A stretch of 39,358 bases of DNA, taken from the NCBI GenBank assembly GCA_014189685.1, contig DVAB01000007.1:1-39358 (forward strand), given 5' to 3'. Both the position numbers and the translations under genes were made by a program. Below, piece after piece: positions 14,372-22,456 of this stretch (position 1 is its first letter; the number at the start of each line of letters is the position of its first letter). The stretch is from Candidatus Naiadarchaeum limnaeum. GTDB lineage: Archaea; Undinarchaeota; Undinarchaeia; Undinarchaeales; Naiadarchaeaceae. The notes beneath the pieces are model-generated. The model was not told the origin of the DNA and searched no databases. It saw nothing but the letters and a program-made list of their open reading frames with translations.

Positions 14372-15877
14372 ATGAAACTTTCCTTTACTTCGGATCCAGT
14401 AGAAGAGCTAAAATCAGAATGCATAGCCCTAGGCGTTTTCCAAGAGGAGCCCCTTGCCCACGAAGCAAGAAAAATCGATACTGAACTAAACGGAGCGATT
14501 TCTTCCTTAACAAGAAACAAGGAATTCAAGGCAGAATTAAACGAAACCTACCTTTTTCCCTCAATGGGCAAAATTGGAGCAAAAAGAGTTCTCTTAATTG
14601 GATTAGGGAAAAAGCAGGACTTTTCATTTGATATAACAAGACAGGCCTCTGCAAGTGCAATTCAGGCTGTCAAAAGAGCAAATCTTAACTCATACACAAG
14701 CCTTGTTTTTGGCGCAGGCGTAAAAGGCCCAACAACAGATTTAGTTCAAGCAATGTCTGAGGGCGCAGTTCTAGGAGTTTATGCTTTTGACACCTTTAAA
14801 ACAGCTGAAAAGGAAAAGCCAAAGCAGGTTGAGTCCTTAGAAATTTTTTATGCTGACAAAAAAGAAATTCCAAAATTAAAAGAATCAGCCCAGGCTGGCC
14901 AGACCTTGGCCGAAATAGTGAATTATCACAGAGAGCTTGCAAATCTACCAGCAAATATTGCCACTCCTACTTACATTGCAAACGAATCTGAGAAGCTTGG
15001 TAAGAAATATGGCTTTAAAGTTACAGTCTATGATAAAATTGGAATCCAAAAACTCGGCCTTAACGGACTCTTAGCAGTTAATTCAGGCTCAGCGCAGGAG
15101 CCACGCTTTGTTGTTCTTGAATATAAGTCAAAATCAATAAGTGGCGCCCCAATTTGTTTAGTTGGAAAAACAATTACTTTTGACTCAGGAGGGCTTAATA
15201 TAAAAACTGCAGATTACATGCAGAACATGAAATTTGACAAGTGCGGAGGGATTTCTGTTTTGGGAGCAATTTGTGCAGCCGCTGCCCTAAAACTTTCTGC
15301 CCACTTAATCGGATTAATTCCTGCAACAGAAAATATGCCTTCTGGTTCTGCGTACAAAGTTGGGGACATAATAAAAACCTGGGGCGGAAAGACAATTGAA
15401 ATCGGAAATACAGACGCTGAAGGTCGCGTTGAGCTCTCAGATGTTCTTGCATATACAAAAGAGTTCAAACCAAAAGCCATAATAGATTTGGCAACTCTAA
15501 CAGGGGCCTGTGTTGTTGCCCTAGGGGTTCAGGCAGCAGGTTTAATGGGAAATGATGCCCGCTTTTCAACAAGAATAAAGGATGCTGCTGAAAGCTCTGG
15601 AGAACGAGTATGGGAACTCCCAATGTATGATGAGTACTCTGAGCAGATAAAAAGCGAAGTTGCAGATGTAAAAAACATTGGCGATGGAAATGCAGGCGCA
15701 ATCACAGCAGCAAAATTCCTTCAAAAATTCATCCCAGAAGGAGTTCCATGGGCTCATTTGGATATTGCAGGAGTTGCCTGGACTGATAAAGGAAAATACA
15801 GACCCTATGTTGGAAAGGGCGCAACTGGGTATGGCATTCGCCTCCTAATAGAACTGTTCAAAAACTGGCGTGGTTAA
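14372..15877 (+). CDS. pepA: Leucyl aminopeptidase, M17 family
   Basis: Cytosolic dizinc aminopeptidase, 501 aa, removing N-terminal residues from peptides. The C-terminal catalytic domain shows the Lys-containing VGKTITFDSGGLNIK near residue 265, MKFDKCGG near 287, and the signature NTDAEGRVELSD near 345, which provides metal-binding Asp and Glu and the active-site Arg. The N-terminal domain is the less conserved macro-like domain. ATG 14372 is preferred over TTG 14348 because a TATA-like box (about 14336-14346) is 26-36 nt upstream. A pair of hairpins follows the stop. Confidence 0.95.
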   Translation: MKLSFTSDPVEELKSECIALGVFQEEPLAHEARKIDTELNGAISSLTRNKEFKAELNETYLFPSMGKIGAKRVLLIGLGKKQDFSFDITRQASASAIQAVKRANLNSYTSLVFGAGVKGPTTDLVQAMSEGAVLGVYAFDTFKTAEKEKPKQVESLEIFYADKKEIPKLKESAQAGQTLAEIVNYHRELANLPANIATPTYIANESEKLGKKYGFKVTVYDKIGIQKLGLNGLLAVNSGSAQEPRFVVLEYKSKSISGAPICLVGKTITFDSGGLNIKTADYMQNMKFDKCGGISVLGAICAAAALKLSAHLIGLIPATENMPSGSAYKVGDIIKTWGGKTIEIGNTDAEGRVELSDVLAYTKEFKPKAIIDLATLTGACVVALGVQAAGLMGNDARFSTRIKDAAESSGERVWELPMYDEYSEQIKSEVADVKNIGDGNAGAITAAKFLQKFIPEGVPWAHLDIAGVAWTDKGKYRPYVGKGATGYGIRLLIELFKNWRG

Positions 15878-15886
15878 AAAGTTTTA

Positions 15887-15955
15887 GTTTCATATTATAA
15901 TGGTGTTTAAAAGTGGTAAAAACAGTATTTTTCAAATACTTTATCGATATGAAAC
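15887..15955. ncRNA. Nested hairpin element after pepA
   Basis: GTTTCATAT at 15887-15895 pairs exactly with ATATGAAAC at 15947-15955, and inside it AGTATTT (15924-15930) pairs with AAATACT (15934-15940) around TTC. This leaves a two-stem structure of 69 nt, starting 10 nt after the pepA stop. It could be the pepA 3' end, a stabiliser, or a small RNA on either strand. No known RNA family is recognised, so the class is a guess. Confidence 0.35.
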
Positions 15956-15998
15956 GAACTTTTTCGCGCACCCTTAGTTTCGAGTGGAAATCATAACC

Positions 15999-16586
15999 CT
16001 ATTCAGCTAGGCCAAGCCATTTTCTTATCACATATATAACAGCTGCTTTGAATGGCATCCTACCTTTTCTTATCTCAATCTCTTTAATTACATCATCCAA
16101 AAGATTAGTCCCCTCAATAACTTTCTTTATCTCACCTTCCTCCTTAAGTGGTAATACTCGTGCCCAAAAATCAACAAGAATAAAAATATTTTCAAGCTTT
16201 TCAACAATATCTTTTTTAATTTCATAAGACTCGGAAAAAGCAGTTAAAATAGCATCTTTTTTCTCCATAACATCCTTTTCCAAGTACTTTTTTTCTTGAA
16301 TATTCGCTATTTTTTCTCTAAATTTTCCAAAATCAAGTCCTGCTTTGTGGAGCACCTCTGTAAACTGAAGTATTTTCGTAACTTTTTCGGTCTCTATTTT
16401 TCCATCCATGAGCAATCCTATCTGCTCTTTAATTTTACCTAGTATTGCTTCTGTTTGGTCAGAATCAAGCATCTCTCTTTTAACTAGATCTCTCACTTGC
16501 TCACGAAATTTTTGTAATGCTGTATTCACCTCATCAAAAGGGTTGGCAGCGGCCTTCTTCTTAGTTCTTGCTTTTTTTGCCACCAT
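15999..16586 (-). CDS. Hypothetical helical protein, 195 aa
   Basis: Not recognised. The N terminus is Lys/Arg/Ala-rich (AKKARTKKKAAA) and then the protein is entirely helical with regular hydrophobic spacing, probably a helical bundle. No cysteines, no membrane segment. Near the C terminus KGRMPFKAAVIYVIRKWLGL could be a hydrophobic helix. It is divergent from serS with a 68-nt intergenic region and convergent with pepA. The basic tail suggests nucleic-acid contact, but this is inference. Confidence 0.65.
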   Translation of the reverse strand: MVAKKARTKKKAAANPFDEVNTALQKFREQVRDLVKREMLDSDQTEAILGKIKEQIGLLMDGKIETEKVTKILQFTEVLHKAGLDFGKFREKIANIQEKKYLEKDVMEKKDAILTAFSESYEIKKDIVEKLENIFILVDFWARVLPLKEEGEIKKVIEGTNLLDDVIKEIEIRKGRMPFKAAVIYVIRKWLGLAE

Positions 16587-16654
16587 AATTAATCTGTCAT
16601 TTTTTTACCATATATAAGTTATGTTTTTAAACAATATCAACTAATAGACTTGCT

Positions 16655-17926
16655 ATGATTGACGTAAACCTCTTGCGCACAAATCCAGAAATTGCAAAAG
16701 ACTCCCAAAGGCGCCGCGGTATAGAAGTTTCCCTAGTTGACAAAGTCCTTGAAGCAGATAAAAAATGGCGCACTTTGAAAGGCGAATTAGATGAGCTACG
16801 CGCTGAAAGAAACAAACTTGGCGAGGAAATTGGAAAATTAAAAAAGAAAGGCGAAAATCCGGTTGATATTTTAAACCGCGTTTCAATTTTATCAGGAAAA
16901 ATAAAGAAACAAGAAGAGGAATTAGCAGAATTGGAGCAAAAAAGGGATAAACTTTTGCTTGAAATTCCCAATATTTTGCACGAAACTGTCCCTCAAGGAA
17001 AAGACGAGGGCGAAAATGTAGAGATTAAAAAAGTTGGAAAGCCAACAAAATTTCCATTTCAGCCAAAAGACCACATTGATTTAGGCTTAAACTTGGATTT
17101 ATTTGATGTGGAAAGAGCAGCAAAAACCTCTGGTGCAAGATTTTACTTTTTGAAAAACGAAGCTGTGCTTTTAGAGCTTGCTCTTGTCCAATATGCAATG
17201 GATTTTTTAGTAAAAAAACAAGGATTTACTCCTATAATTGTTCCTGATTTAGTAAAAGAGCGCTCTATGTATGGAGTTGGAATGCTCCCACACTCTCCAA
17301 ACGAGATTTACAAAATTGAAAATGAGGATCTGTATTTAGTTCTAACAAGTGAGCATGCAATTGCAGGAATGCACATGGACGAAACTTTCAAACCAGATGA
17401 TTTGCCAAAGAGATACGCAGGCTTTAGCACTTGTTTTAGAACAGAGGCAGGTGCTCACGGAAGGGATACAAAAGGAATTTTCCGAGTTCATCAGTTTGAC
17501 AAGGTTGAAATGTTTATTTTTTCCAAACCAGAGGACTCCTGGAAAGAGCATGAGAAACTTCTAAAAAATGCAGAGGAGCTTGTAAAAGGATTAGAACTTC
17601 CCTACCGAATTATGAATATCTGCACAGGTGATATTGGAGTTGTTGCTGCGAAAAAATATGACATAGATGCCTGGATGCCTGGGCAAAAAGCCTACCGCGA
17701 AATTATTTCGTGCTCAAATTGCACTGATTTCCAAGCGCGCAGGCTAAACATTAGAATCCTGCGCAATAATAAAACAGAAATCGCCCATACTTTAAACTCA
17801 ACTGCTTTAGCCATAGGGAGAACAATAGTTGCAATTTTGGAAAATTATCAAAACAAAGATGGTTCAATAACAGTTCCAAAGGTTTTGCAGAAATATACTG
17901 GATTTAAGAAAATTGGGCCTAAATAA
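16655..17926 (+). CDS. serS: Seryl-tRNA synthetase, common (bacterial/eukaryal) type
   Basis: Class II synthetase charging tRNA-Ser, 423 aa. Residues 30-105 form the long antiparallel coiled-coil arm that contacts the tRNA variable arm. Motif 2 is CFRTEAGAHGRDTKGIFRVHQF near 257-278 and motif 3 is NSTALAIGRTIVAILENYQ near 385-403. It is the ordinary SerRS, not the rare methanogen form. The TATA-like TTTTTAAACAA 26-30 nt before the ATG supports the start. The final residues KVLQKYTGFKKIGPK recur, diverged, at 18583-18636, past the next gene. The serine-synthesis genes start about 760 nt downstream. Confidence 0.97.
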   Translation: MIDVNLLRTNPEIAKDSQRRRGIEVSLVDKVLEADKKWRTLKGELDELRAERNKLGEEIGKLKKKGENPVDILNRVSILSGKIKKQEEELAELEQKRDKLLLEIPNILHETVPQGKDEGENVEIKKVGKPTKFPFQPKDHIDLGLNLDLFDVERAAKTSGARFYFLKNEAVLLELALVQYAMDFLVKKQGFTPIIVPDLVKERSMYGVGMLPHSPNEIYKIENEDLYLVLTSEHAIAGMHMDETFKPDDLPKRYAGFSTCFRTEAGAHGRDTKGIFRVHQFDKVEMFIFSKPEDSWKEHEKLLKNAEELVKGLELPYRIMNICTGDIGVVAAKKYDIDAWMPGQKAYREIISCSNCTDFQARRLNIRILRNNKTEIAHTLNSTALAIGRTIVAILENYQNKDGSITVPKVLQKYTGFKKIGPK

Positions 17927-17980
17927 TCAATACGCCCAGCTATCAATTTTTTATTTTTTAATTGTCTTTTCAATATTTTA

Positions 17981-18535
17981 TTATGGCCGTGTTATGTAAT
18001 TAAAAGTCACTACCACATTTCCTTTGCCAGTGTAAGTTGATTGCCCTGCATAAACTGTGACACTGCCAGTTGAAGGCTCGCTACCCTCATTCAAACTTAT
18101 TTTTATTGTTCCACCAGACCAAGCAGGCCTTGTTCCTGTAATTCTTGCTGTTATGTTTAAAAAGGGGTCTATTTCCTGAAATCCATAAAAACCCCTATCT
18201 TCAGCCTTCCATCTGGTGCCAATTTCTTTAGTTCCTGCAGCTTTGAAGGTCACTTGTCCACTTGCCTTCATCCATACATCGTGGAAATATGCGCCTCCTG
18301 TCATTCCCACTGGCGAAAATTTTCCGCTGCCTCTGATATCAATTGTGTTTCCACTGCCATCGCTTAGCCCAGTTGCAGAGAAAGAAAACGAATGTCGCTC
18401 CCTATCAAACCACTTTCCTGTAATATTGTCTTTTGCAATGAAAACAGTTGCCAAAATAGCTATTATAATTATCACTATCAATGCCTTGTATCTAATTTCC
18501 TTTCTACCCAGCATGGCCAAAGTTTTAAGTTTCAT
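17981..18535 (-). CDS. N-terminally anchored extracellular beta-rich protein, 184 aa; candidate cargo
   Basis: Unknown family. A basic start (residues 1-16) is followed by a hydrophobic helix at about 17-37 (ALIVIIIIAILATVFIA) and then about 145 residues rich in Gly, Ser and Thr in alternating strand pattern, ending VVVTFNYITRP. This looks like an anchored or secreted beta-sandwich domain facing outward. It is convergent with serS. It lies between serS and a diverged copy of the serS 3' end, so it probably arrived with that event. No close functional hint from neighbours. Confidence 0.65.
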   Translation of the reverse strand: MKLKTLAMLGRKEIRYKALIVIIIIAILATVFIAKDNITGKWFDRERHSFSFSATGLSDGSGNTIDIRGSGKFSPVGMTGGAYFHDVWMKASGQVTFKAAGTKEIGTRWKAEDRGFYGFQEIDPFLNITARITGTRPAWSGGTIKISLNEGSEPSTGSVTVYAGQSTYTGKGNVVVTFNYITRP

Positions 18536-18582
18536 GTGCCAATTATGAATTTGCTTACTGTACTCTTATATTTTTTGGTAAG

Positions 18583-18636
18583 AAAAAAGTTTTGCAGAAG
18601 TATACGAGGGTTAAGAAGATTGAAGCCAAGAAATAA
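18583..18636 (+). pseudogene. Orphan 3' end of a second serS allele
   Basis: In frame from about 18586: KVLQKYTRVKKIEAKK-stop, against KVLQKYTGFKKIGPK-stop at the end of serS (17926). Eleven of fifteen aligned residues agree and many nucleotide differences are in third positions (AAG/AAA, AAA/AAG, ACT/ACG). Upstream of 18583 no clear SerRS similarity remains. It is a gene-end remnant, not a translated gene. Confidence 0.75.
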
Positions 18637-18684
18637 TTTAAGAAAACTAAATAAACTCTTTATCCCTCAATAATTCTGTTTACG

Positions 18685-19767
18685 ATGAAATCCAAAGAAC
18701 CCCCTCTTTTAATGACGCCTGGTCCGACTTATGTTCCAGAAAGAATTCTTAAAGCTCTTTCTCGCCCTTTAATCCATCACCGCGAAAAAGAATTTTTGGA
18801 AATGGTGCAAAACTGCACTGAGCGCTTAAAACAAGTTTTCAAAACAAAAAATGATTTGTTTATTCTCACTTCTTCTGGAACAGGTGCAATGGAAGCTGCA
18901 ATTTCCAACACAATAAGTCCAGGGGACAAAGTCCTCTCTGTTGTAAATGGTGTTTTTTCAGAAAGGCTTTCAAATATAGCAACTTCATTTGGTGCAACTG
19001 TAAGAACTCTTAGTGTGCCACATGGCCAAGCTGTTGAACCAGCAAAATTTAAAGAAGTTTTCCAAAGCTCTAATTATAAATTGGTGACTATTGTACACAA
19101 CGAAACATATAGCGCAGTTAAAAATCCTGTTGCAGAGATAGGAAAAATCGTAAATGAAACTGATTCACTTCTTTTAACAGATGCAATCTCGAGCTTGGGG
19201 GGCGATGATATACGAACAGATGAGTGGGGAGTTGATTTTTGTCTTGCAGGGAGTCAGAAGTGCTTAATGCTTCCCCCGGGCCTAGCTTTTATAACAGTTT
19301 CTGAAAAAGCATGGGGTGCAATTGATAAAAAACAGGGCGGCAGATTTTATTTTAACTTAAAAAAATACAAAGAAAAGGCACCTGATAATCCATGGACAAC
19401 TGCCATAAATCTTGTTTTTGGGCTTGATGAAAGCCTGAACATGATTTTTGAGGAAGGCTTAGAAAATCGAATTAAAAGACATACTCAGGTTGCAGAGCAT
19501 TGCAGAAAAGAGATTAAGAAACTCGGATTTCAGCTATTTGCAACTCCAGAATCTGTTGCTTCCCAAACTTTGACGTCTGTTTTGGCCAGTGGGCGTGACG
19601 TTGAAAAAATGCGCTCAATTGTAAAACAAAAATATAATATTCAAATGGCCGGTGGGCAAAAAGATTTGAAGGGAAAAATTTTTAGAATCGGGCACATGGG
19701 CGCAATTGGAAAAAAGGAAGTTGATCTTACAATTGATGCTATTTCTAAATCTCTTAAAGAACTATGA
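18685..19767 (+). CDS. Class V aminotransferase, serine-pyruvate/alanine-glyoxylate type; probable phosphoserine aminotransferase
   Basis: PLP enzyme of 360 aa. Conserved MTPGPTYVPERIL at residues 10-22, the cofactor-phosphate region TSSGTGAMEAA near 63-73, DAISSLGG near 166, and the Schiff-base lysine in GSQKCLMLPPG near 190. Sequence alone says AGXT-like. In Methanococcales a member of this family (MJ0959) acts on 3-phosphohydroxypyruvate, and here the enzyme lies upstream of serA, so the phosphoserine aminotransferase role is likely. A typical serC enzyme is not seen. The TATA-like box about 30 nt upstream supports a short leader. Confidence 0.9.
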   Translation: MKSKEPPLLMTPGPTYVPERILKALSRPLIHHREKEFLEMVQNCTERLKQVFKTKNDLFILTSSGTGAMEAAISNTISPGDKVLSVVNGVFSERLSNIATSFGATVRTLSVPHGQAVEPAKFKEVFQSSNYKLVTIVHNETYSAVKNPVAEIGKIVNETDSLLLTDAISSLGGDDIRTDEWGVDFCLAGSQKCLMLPPGLAFITVSEKAWGAIDKKQGGRFYFNLKKYKEKAPDNPWTTAINLVFGLDESLNMIFEEGLENRIKRHTQVAEHCRKEIKKLGFQLFATPESVASQTLTSVLASGRDVEKMRSIVKQKYNIQMAGGQKDLKGKIFRIGHMGAIGKKEVDLTIDAISKSLKEL

Positions 19768-19842
19768 TGTCAAAAATGCCTCAAAATAAATCAATTTTTG
19801 ACATATGCGAAATTCAAAAGTACTTTGAGGTGAATTTCGCAT
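19768..19842 (+). promoter_or_regulatory. Two-hairpin leader that can hide the Shine-Dalgarno and start codon of the 325-aa gene
   Basis: Hairpin 1: TGTCAAAAAT (19768-19777) with ATTTTTGACA (19794-19803), loop 16 nt. Hairpin 2: ATGCGAAATTC (19805-19815) with GAATTTCGCAT (19832-19842), loop 16 nt. The right arm of hairpin 2 ends in the first two bases of the ATG at 19841. Loop 2 has the Shine-Dalgarno in TTTGAGG (19824-19830) and loop 1 has its complement CCTCAAA (19779-19785), so the loops can kiss. This would block ribosome loading. It begins right after the aminotransferase stop. No known riboswitch class is recognised. Confidence 0.72.
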
Positions 19843-20818
19843 GATTTTAATTGTATTCCCCTTTTCAGAGGATATTGGAATTAAAGTCGTAAAGGCAAGT
19901 TTAGAAAGACAGGCGGCCTTTTTTGATAAGTTAACTATAGGAAAAGTCAAAAGTGAGAAAGCTCGCGCAAACAAAATAACTTCCAAATGCAAAAAACTTT
20001 TACAAAGCGGGAAAAGAGTCGATACGATAATTCTTTTGCGCTCAAAACTTTCCAACTCAGAAAAAATTAGCGTTTTTTATGTTCCGCGCGAGCTAAATTC
20101 TAATCTAACCCATTTTATAGAGGACCAAAAACTTTCGCGCGCCAGATTTAAGCCGGAATTTGCTGAGCTTAATAAAACCGAATTTCCTTTCTCACTAAAA
20201 AACCTAGGAACTTTTTCTCAATTTGTTCTTTTAGTTGAATTTTCTTTTAATAAAAACAATCCACTCGATTATAATTTGCGCAAATATAGGAGAAAAATGT
20301 CTTCGCCATCTCTTTTAACTGCCGTAAGATACTTAAAATATCTTTTTAAAGATTTGGAGAAACATTCAAAAAGGAAAGCAGCCGCGTTCTCTAGAAAAAG
20401 AACAAAAGAAATTTCTGAAACATCTAGTGCGCTTGAGGAATTAGAAAAACAATTGATTGCTGAAAAGAAAAAAATCGATCTTGAACAGGACAAAACAATA
20501 AAACCACACCTTGAAAATCAATGGCGGAGAAGTGGCGAGGATAATTTGTTTGCATTGTTTAGGCAAATTGTCTTACCTAAATTAAAGGAAAAATCAAACT
20601 ATTCCATAACCTTGGAAGAAACTCAAGATGCTGCCGGTCGCAATATATCAATTAAAATTCCTGGCCGGGCAGTTGCAGATGTTTTTCTGAGCGGAACAGG
20701 AGCTTTAGAAATATTAAAGCGCAGTCCTGTTGAAAAAATTTCACTAATAACTTTCTATGAAAAACTATGTAAAGGCGATCTTTCAAATAAATGGGGGGAG
20801 AAGTTTGGCATAAAATGA
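19841..20818 (+). CDS. Hypothetical protein, 325 aa, in the serine operon
   Basis: Not recognised. Residues 1-110 are alpha/beta-like (MILIVFPFSEDIGIKVV, VDTIILLRS, KISVFYVPREL), the middle (about 135-235) is highly basic and helical with a coiled-coil stretch (SSALEELEKQLIAEKKKIDLEQ), and the end has a small strand-rich region (GRNISIKIPGRAVADVFLSG). No catalytic motif found. The TGA overlaps the serA ATG (ATGA), so it is translationally coupled to serA. Translation is probably controlled by the two-hairpin leader. A role in serine supply is suggested only by context. Confidence 0.7.
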   Translation: MILIVFPFSEDIGIKVVKASLERQAAFFDKLTIGKVKSEKARANKITSKCKKLLQSGKRVDTIILLRSKLSNSEKISVFYVPRELNSNLTHFIEDQKLSRARFKPEFAELNKTEFPFSLKNLGTFSQFVLLVEFSFNKNNPLDYNLRKYRRKMSSPSLLTAVRYLKYLFKDLEKHSKRKAAAFSRKRTKEISETSSALEELEKQLIAEKKKIDLEQDKTIKPHLENQWRRSGEDNLFALFRQIVLPKLKEKSNYSITLEETQDAAGRNISIKIPGRAVADVFLSGTGALEILKRSPVEKISLITFYEKLCKGDLSNKWGEKFGIK

Positions 20819-21735
20819 GCGCAAAAATTTTGCTTGCAGACCCAATTGATAAAAAAGCGTTTGATGCAATTAAAGAATTGGCTCAAGTCAAAGATGCCTC
20901 TAAGCTTTCTCGTGCCGCTCTGCTGAAAAATATTTCATCATATGAAATTTTAATTGTTCGCTCTAGGACAAAGGTAGATGAACAATTATTAAAAAAAGCA
21001 AAAAAATTAAAAGCAGTTGTTCGCGCAGGCGTTGGACTGGATAACATTGATGTTGAATATTGCAACGAGCACAATCTAAAAGTCGTAAACACACCAGAAG
21101 CCCCAACCATTTCTGTTGCAGAACTTACAATTGGATTAATGCTATCTCTTTTAAGAAAAATTCCGTATGCAGATGCCACAACTAAAAACAAGAAGTGGCT
21201 TAAGTCAGAGCTTACAGGAAAAGAACTTTTTGGAAAAACTCTTGGAATAATAGGATTTGGCAGGATTGGGCCGCAAGTTGCGCAAAGGGCAAAAGTATTT
21301 AGGATGGAAATCTTAATTTTTGACAAAAGAGCAAATACAGAACAAGTTAGAGATTTTGGGCAGCTTGTTCCTTTGCAGGAGTTGCTGAGGCGCTCTGATA
21401 TAATTACGTTGCATATTCCGCTCACTGATGAAACTGAAAACATGATTTCTGATGCGCAATTTAAACTGATGAAAAACGGTGCCTATTTGATTAATACTGC
21501 ACGCGGTCCAATTGTAAATGAACAGGCTCTGATAAAAGCACTGAAATCCGGGAAGCTTGCTGGTGCGGCCCTTGATGTCTATTGGGGCGAAACTCCCTTT
21601 GGGTCAAAAATTATGCAGTTTAAAGACAAACTTATTTTGATGCCCCACATAGGCTCCCAGACTTATGAGGCACAGGCAAGAGTTGGCGATCTTTTGATTG
21701 AAAAAGTAAGGCAGTTAATAGCAGAATTAAAATAG
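20815..21735 (+). CDS. serA: D-3-phosphoglycerate dehydrogenase (short form)
   Basis: First step of phosphorylated serine synthesis: 3-phosphoglycerate to 3-phosphohydroxypyruvate with NAD. The NAD motif is GKTLGIIGFGRIG near residues 138-150, the catalytic Arg lies in INTARGPIVNE near 228, and the His in LILMPHIGSQT near 280. 306 aa: it ends soon after the catalytic domain and lacks the C-terminal ACT regulatory domain that mediates serine feedback in long SerA proteins. Other 2-hydroxyacid dehydrogenases share these motifs; the neighbouring aminotransferase favours SerA. The start is the ATG at 20815, which overlaps the previous stop. Confidence 0.9.
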   Translation: MSAKILLADPIDKKAFDAIKELAQVKDASKLSRAALLKNISSYEILIVRSRTKVDEQLLKKAKKLKAVVRAGVGLDNIDVEYCNEHNLKVVNTPEAPTISVAELTIGLMLSLLRKIPYADATTKNKKWLKSELTGKELFGKTLGIIGFGRIGPQVAQRAKVFRMEILIFDKRANTEQVRDFGQLVPLQELLRRSDIITLHIPLTDETENMISDAQFKLMKNGAYLINTARGPIVNEQALIKALKSGKLAGAALDVYWGETPFGSKIMQFKDKLILMPHIGSQTYEAQARVGDLLIEKVRQLIAELK

Positions 21736-21757
21736 TTCTCTTAACAAAGTTCTATTT

Positions 21758-22456
21758 ATGGCAGAAAGCGAAGAAGACCCAGTCAAGATATTTAGTAAGT
21801 ATGTTGAAGGATACGACCGACAGCAGAGATTAGAGAGGTATAAGAGCCTTGTTTCTATTTTAGGAGATTTAGAGGAAATTAAAAAAAAGCGAAAGAAAAA
21901 CTACCTTCTTATTGCGAAAACTGGCATTGTGCCAAAAATGATTGATGCAAATGATCGCGGTGATGTGGAAGAATTTACCCATCTTTTTGCGCAATTATTA
22001 GCAATAAAACATCAAGGAGAACGTGCTCTCAAAAAAAAGCTTGATGAGCAAAAAGCCAAGTTTTATTATCTCGAAGAACTAATACTTGATTACGATCTAA
22101 TCGAAAACGAAAAAATTTTTAAAGAGTTGGCAATTTTGAAAGATTTTTTAGATGATACAGAAATTGCGCGTTTTGATAGGCATTATGAGCAAATTAGAGC
22201 TGATATTGAAGATGTAATTAATGAACTAACGCCCGACCTTGATAAAAAATGGGCCGATTTAAAGAGTATCCTTCCGGAAGATATTCAAAAGGCAATGGAT
22301 TTTTTTGATGGGGCAAAAGCAAAGAATATACGAACGCTCAAGCTTTTTGAAAGGACAAAAATAGCCTTGGAGCGGGGCGTGTCCTCGGAAAAGATTATCA
22401 GTGCCCTAAAGAAAGAGTTAAGGGAAATTTTGAAGCGGTCTACAAATAAAAAATAA
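21758..22456 (+). CDS. Helical protein of unknown function coupled to topA, 232 aa
   Basis: Family unknown. Entirely helical, very charged, with a likely coiled coil at about residues 75-110. No motif. It starts 23 nt after serA and its TAA overlaps the topA ATG by one base, so it belongs to the same transcript and probably the same translation unit as topA. A structural or accessory role with topoisomerase is possible from context only. Confidence 0.65.
   Translation: MAESEEDPVKIFSKYVEGYDRQQRLERYKSLVSILGDLEEIKKKRKKNYLLIAKTGIVPKMIDANDRGDVEEFTHLFAQLLAIKHQGERALKKKLDEQKAKFYYLEELILDYDLIENEKIFKELAILKDFLDDTEIARFDRHYEQIRADIEDVINELTPDLDKKWADLKSILPEDIQKAMDFFDGAKAKNIRTLKLFERTKIALERGVSSEKIISALKKELREILKRSTNKK

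Noticed and set aside
15901-15970. Possible third gene-end remnant after pepA (VFKSGK-like reading)
   Set aside because: Only three or four residues resemble the PepA C terminus and the stop does not line up; the region is better explained by hairpins.
11386-18559. CTTACT hexamer upstream of both gene-end remnants, as a possible shared insertion motif
   Set aside because: The hexamer is short and its distance to the remnant differs (18 nt against about 29 nt), so it is not more than chance in AT-rich DNA.
20883-21443. Minus-strand ORF of 186 aa opposite serA
   Set aside because: Long only because serA is in a favourable opposite frame; serA has all its motifs on the plus strand.
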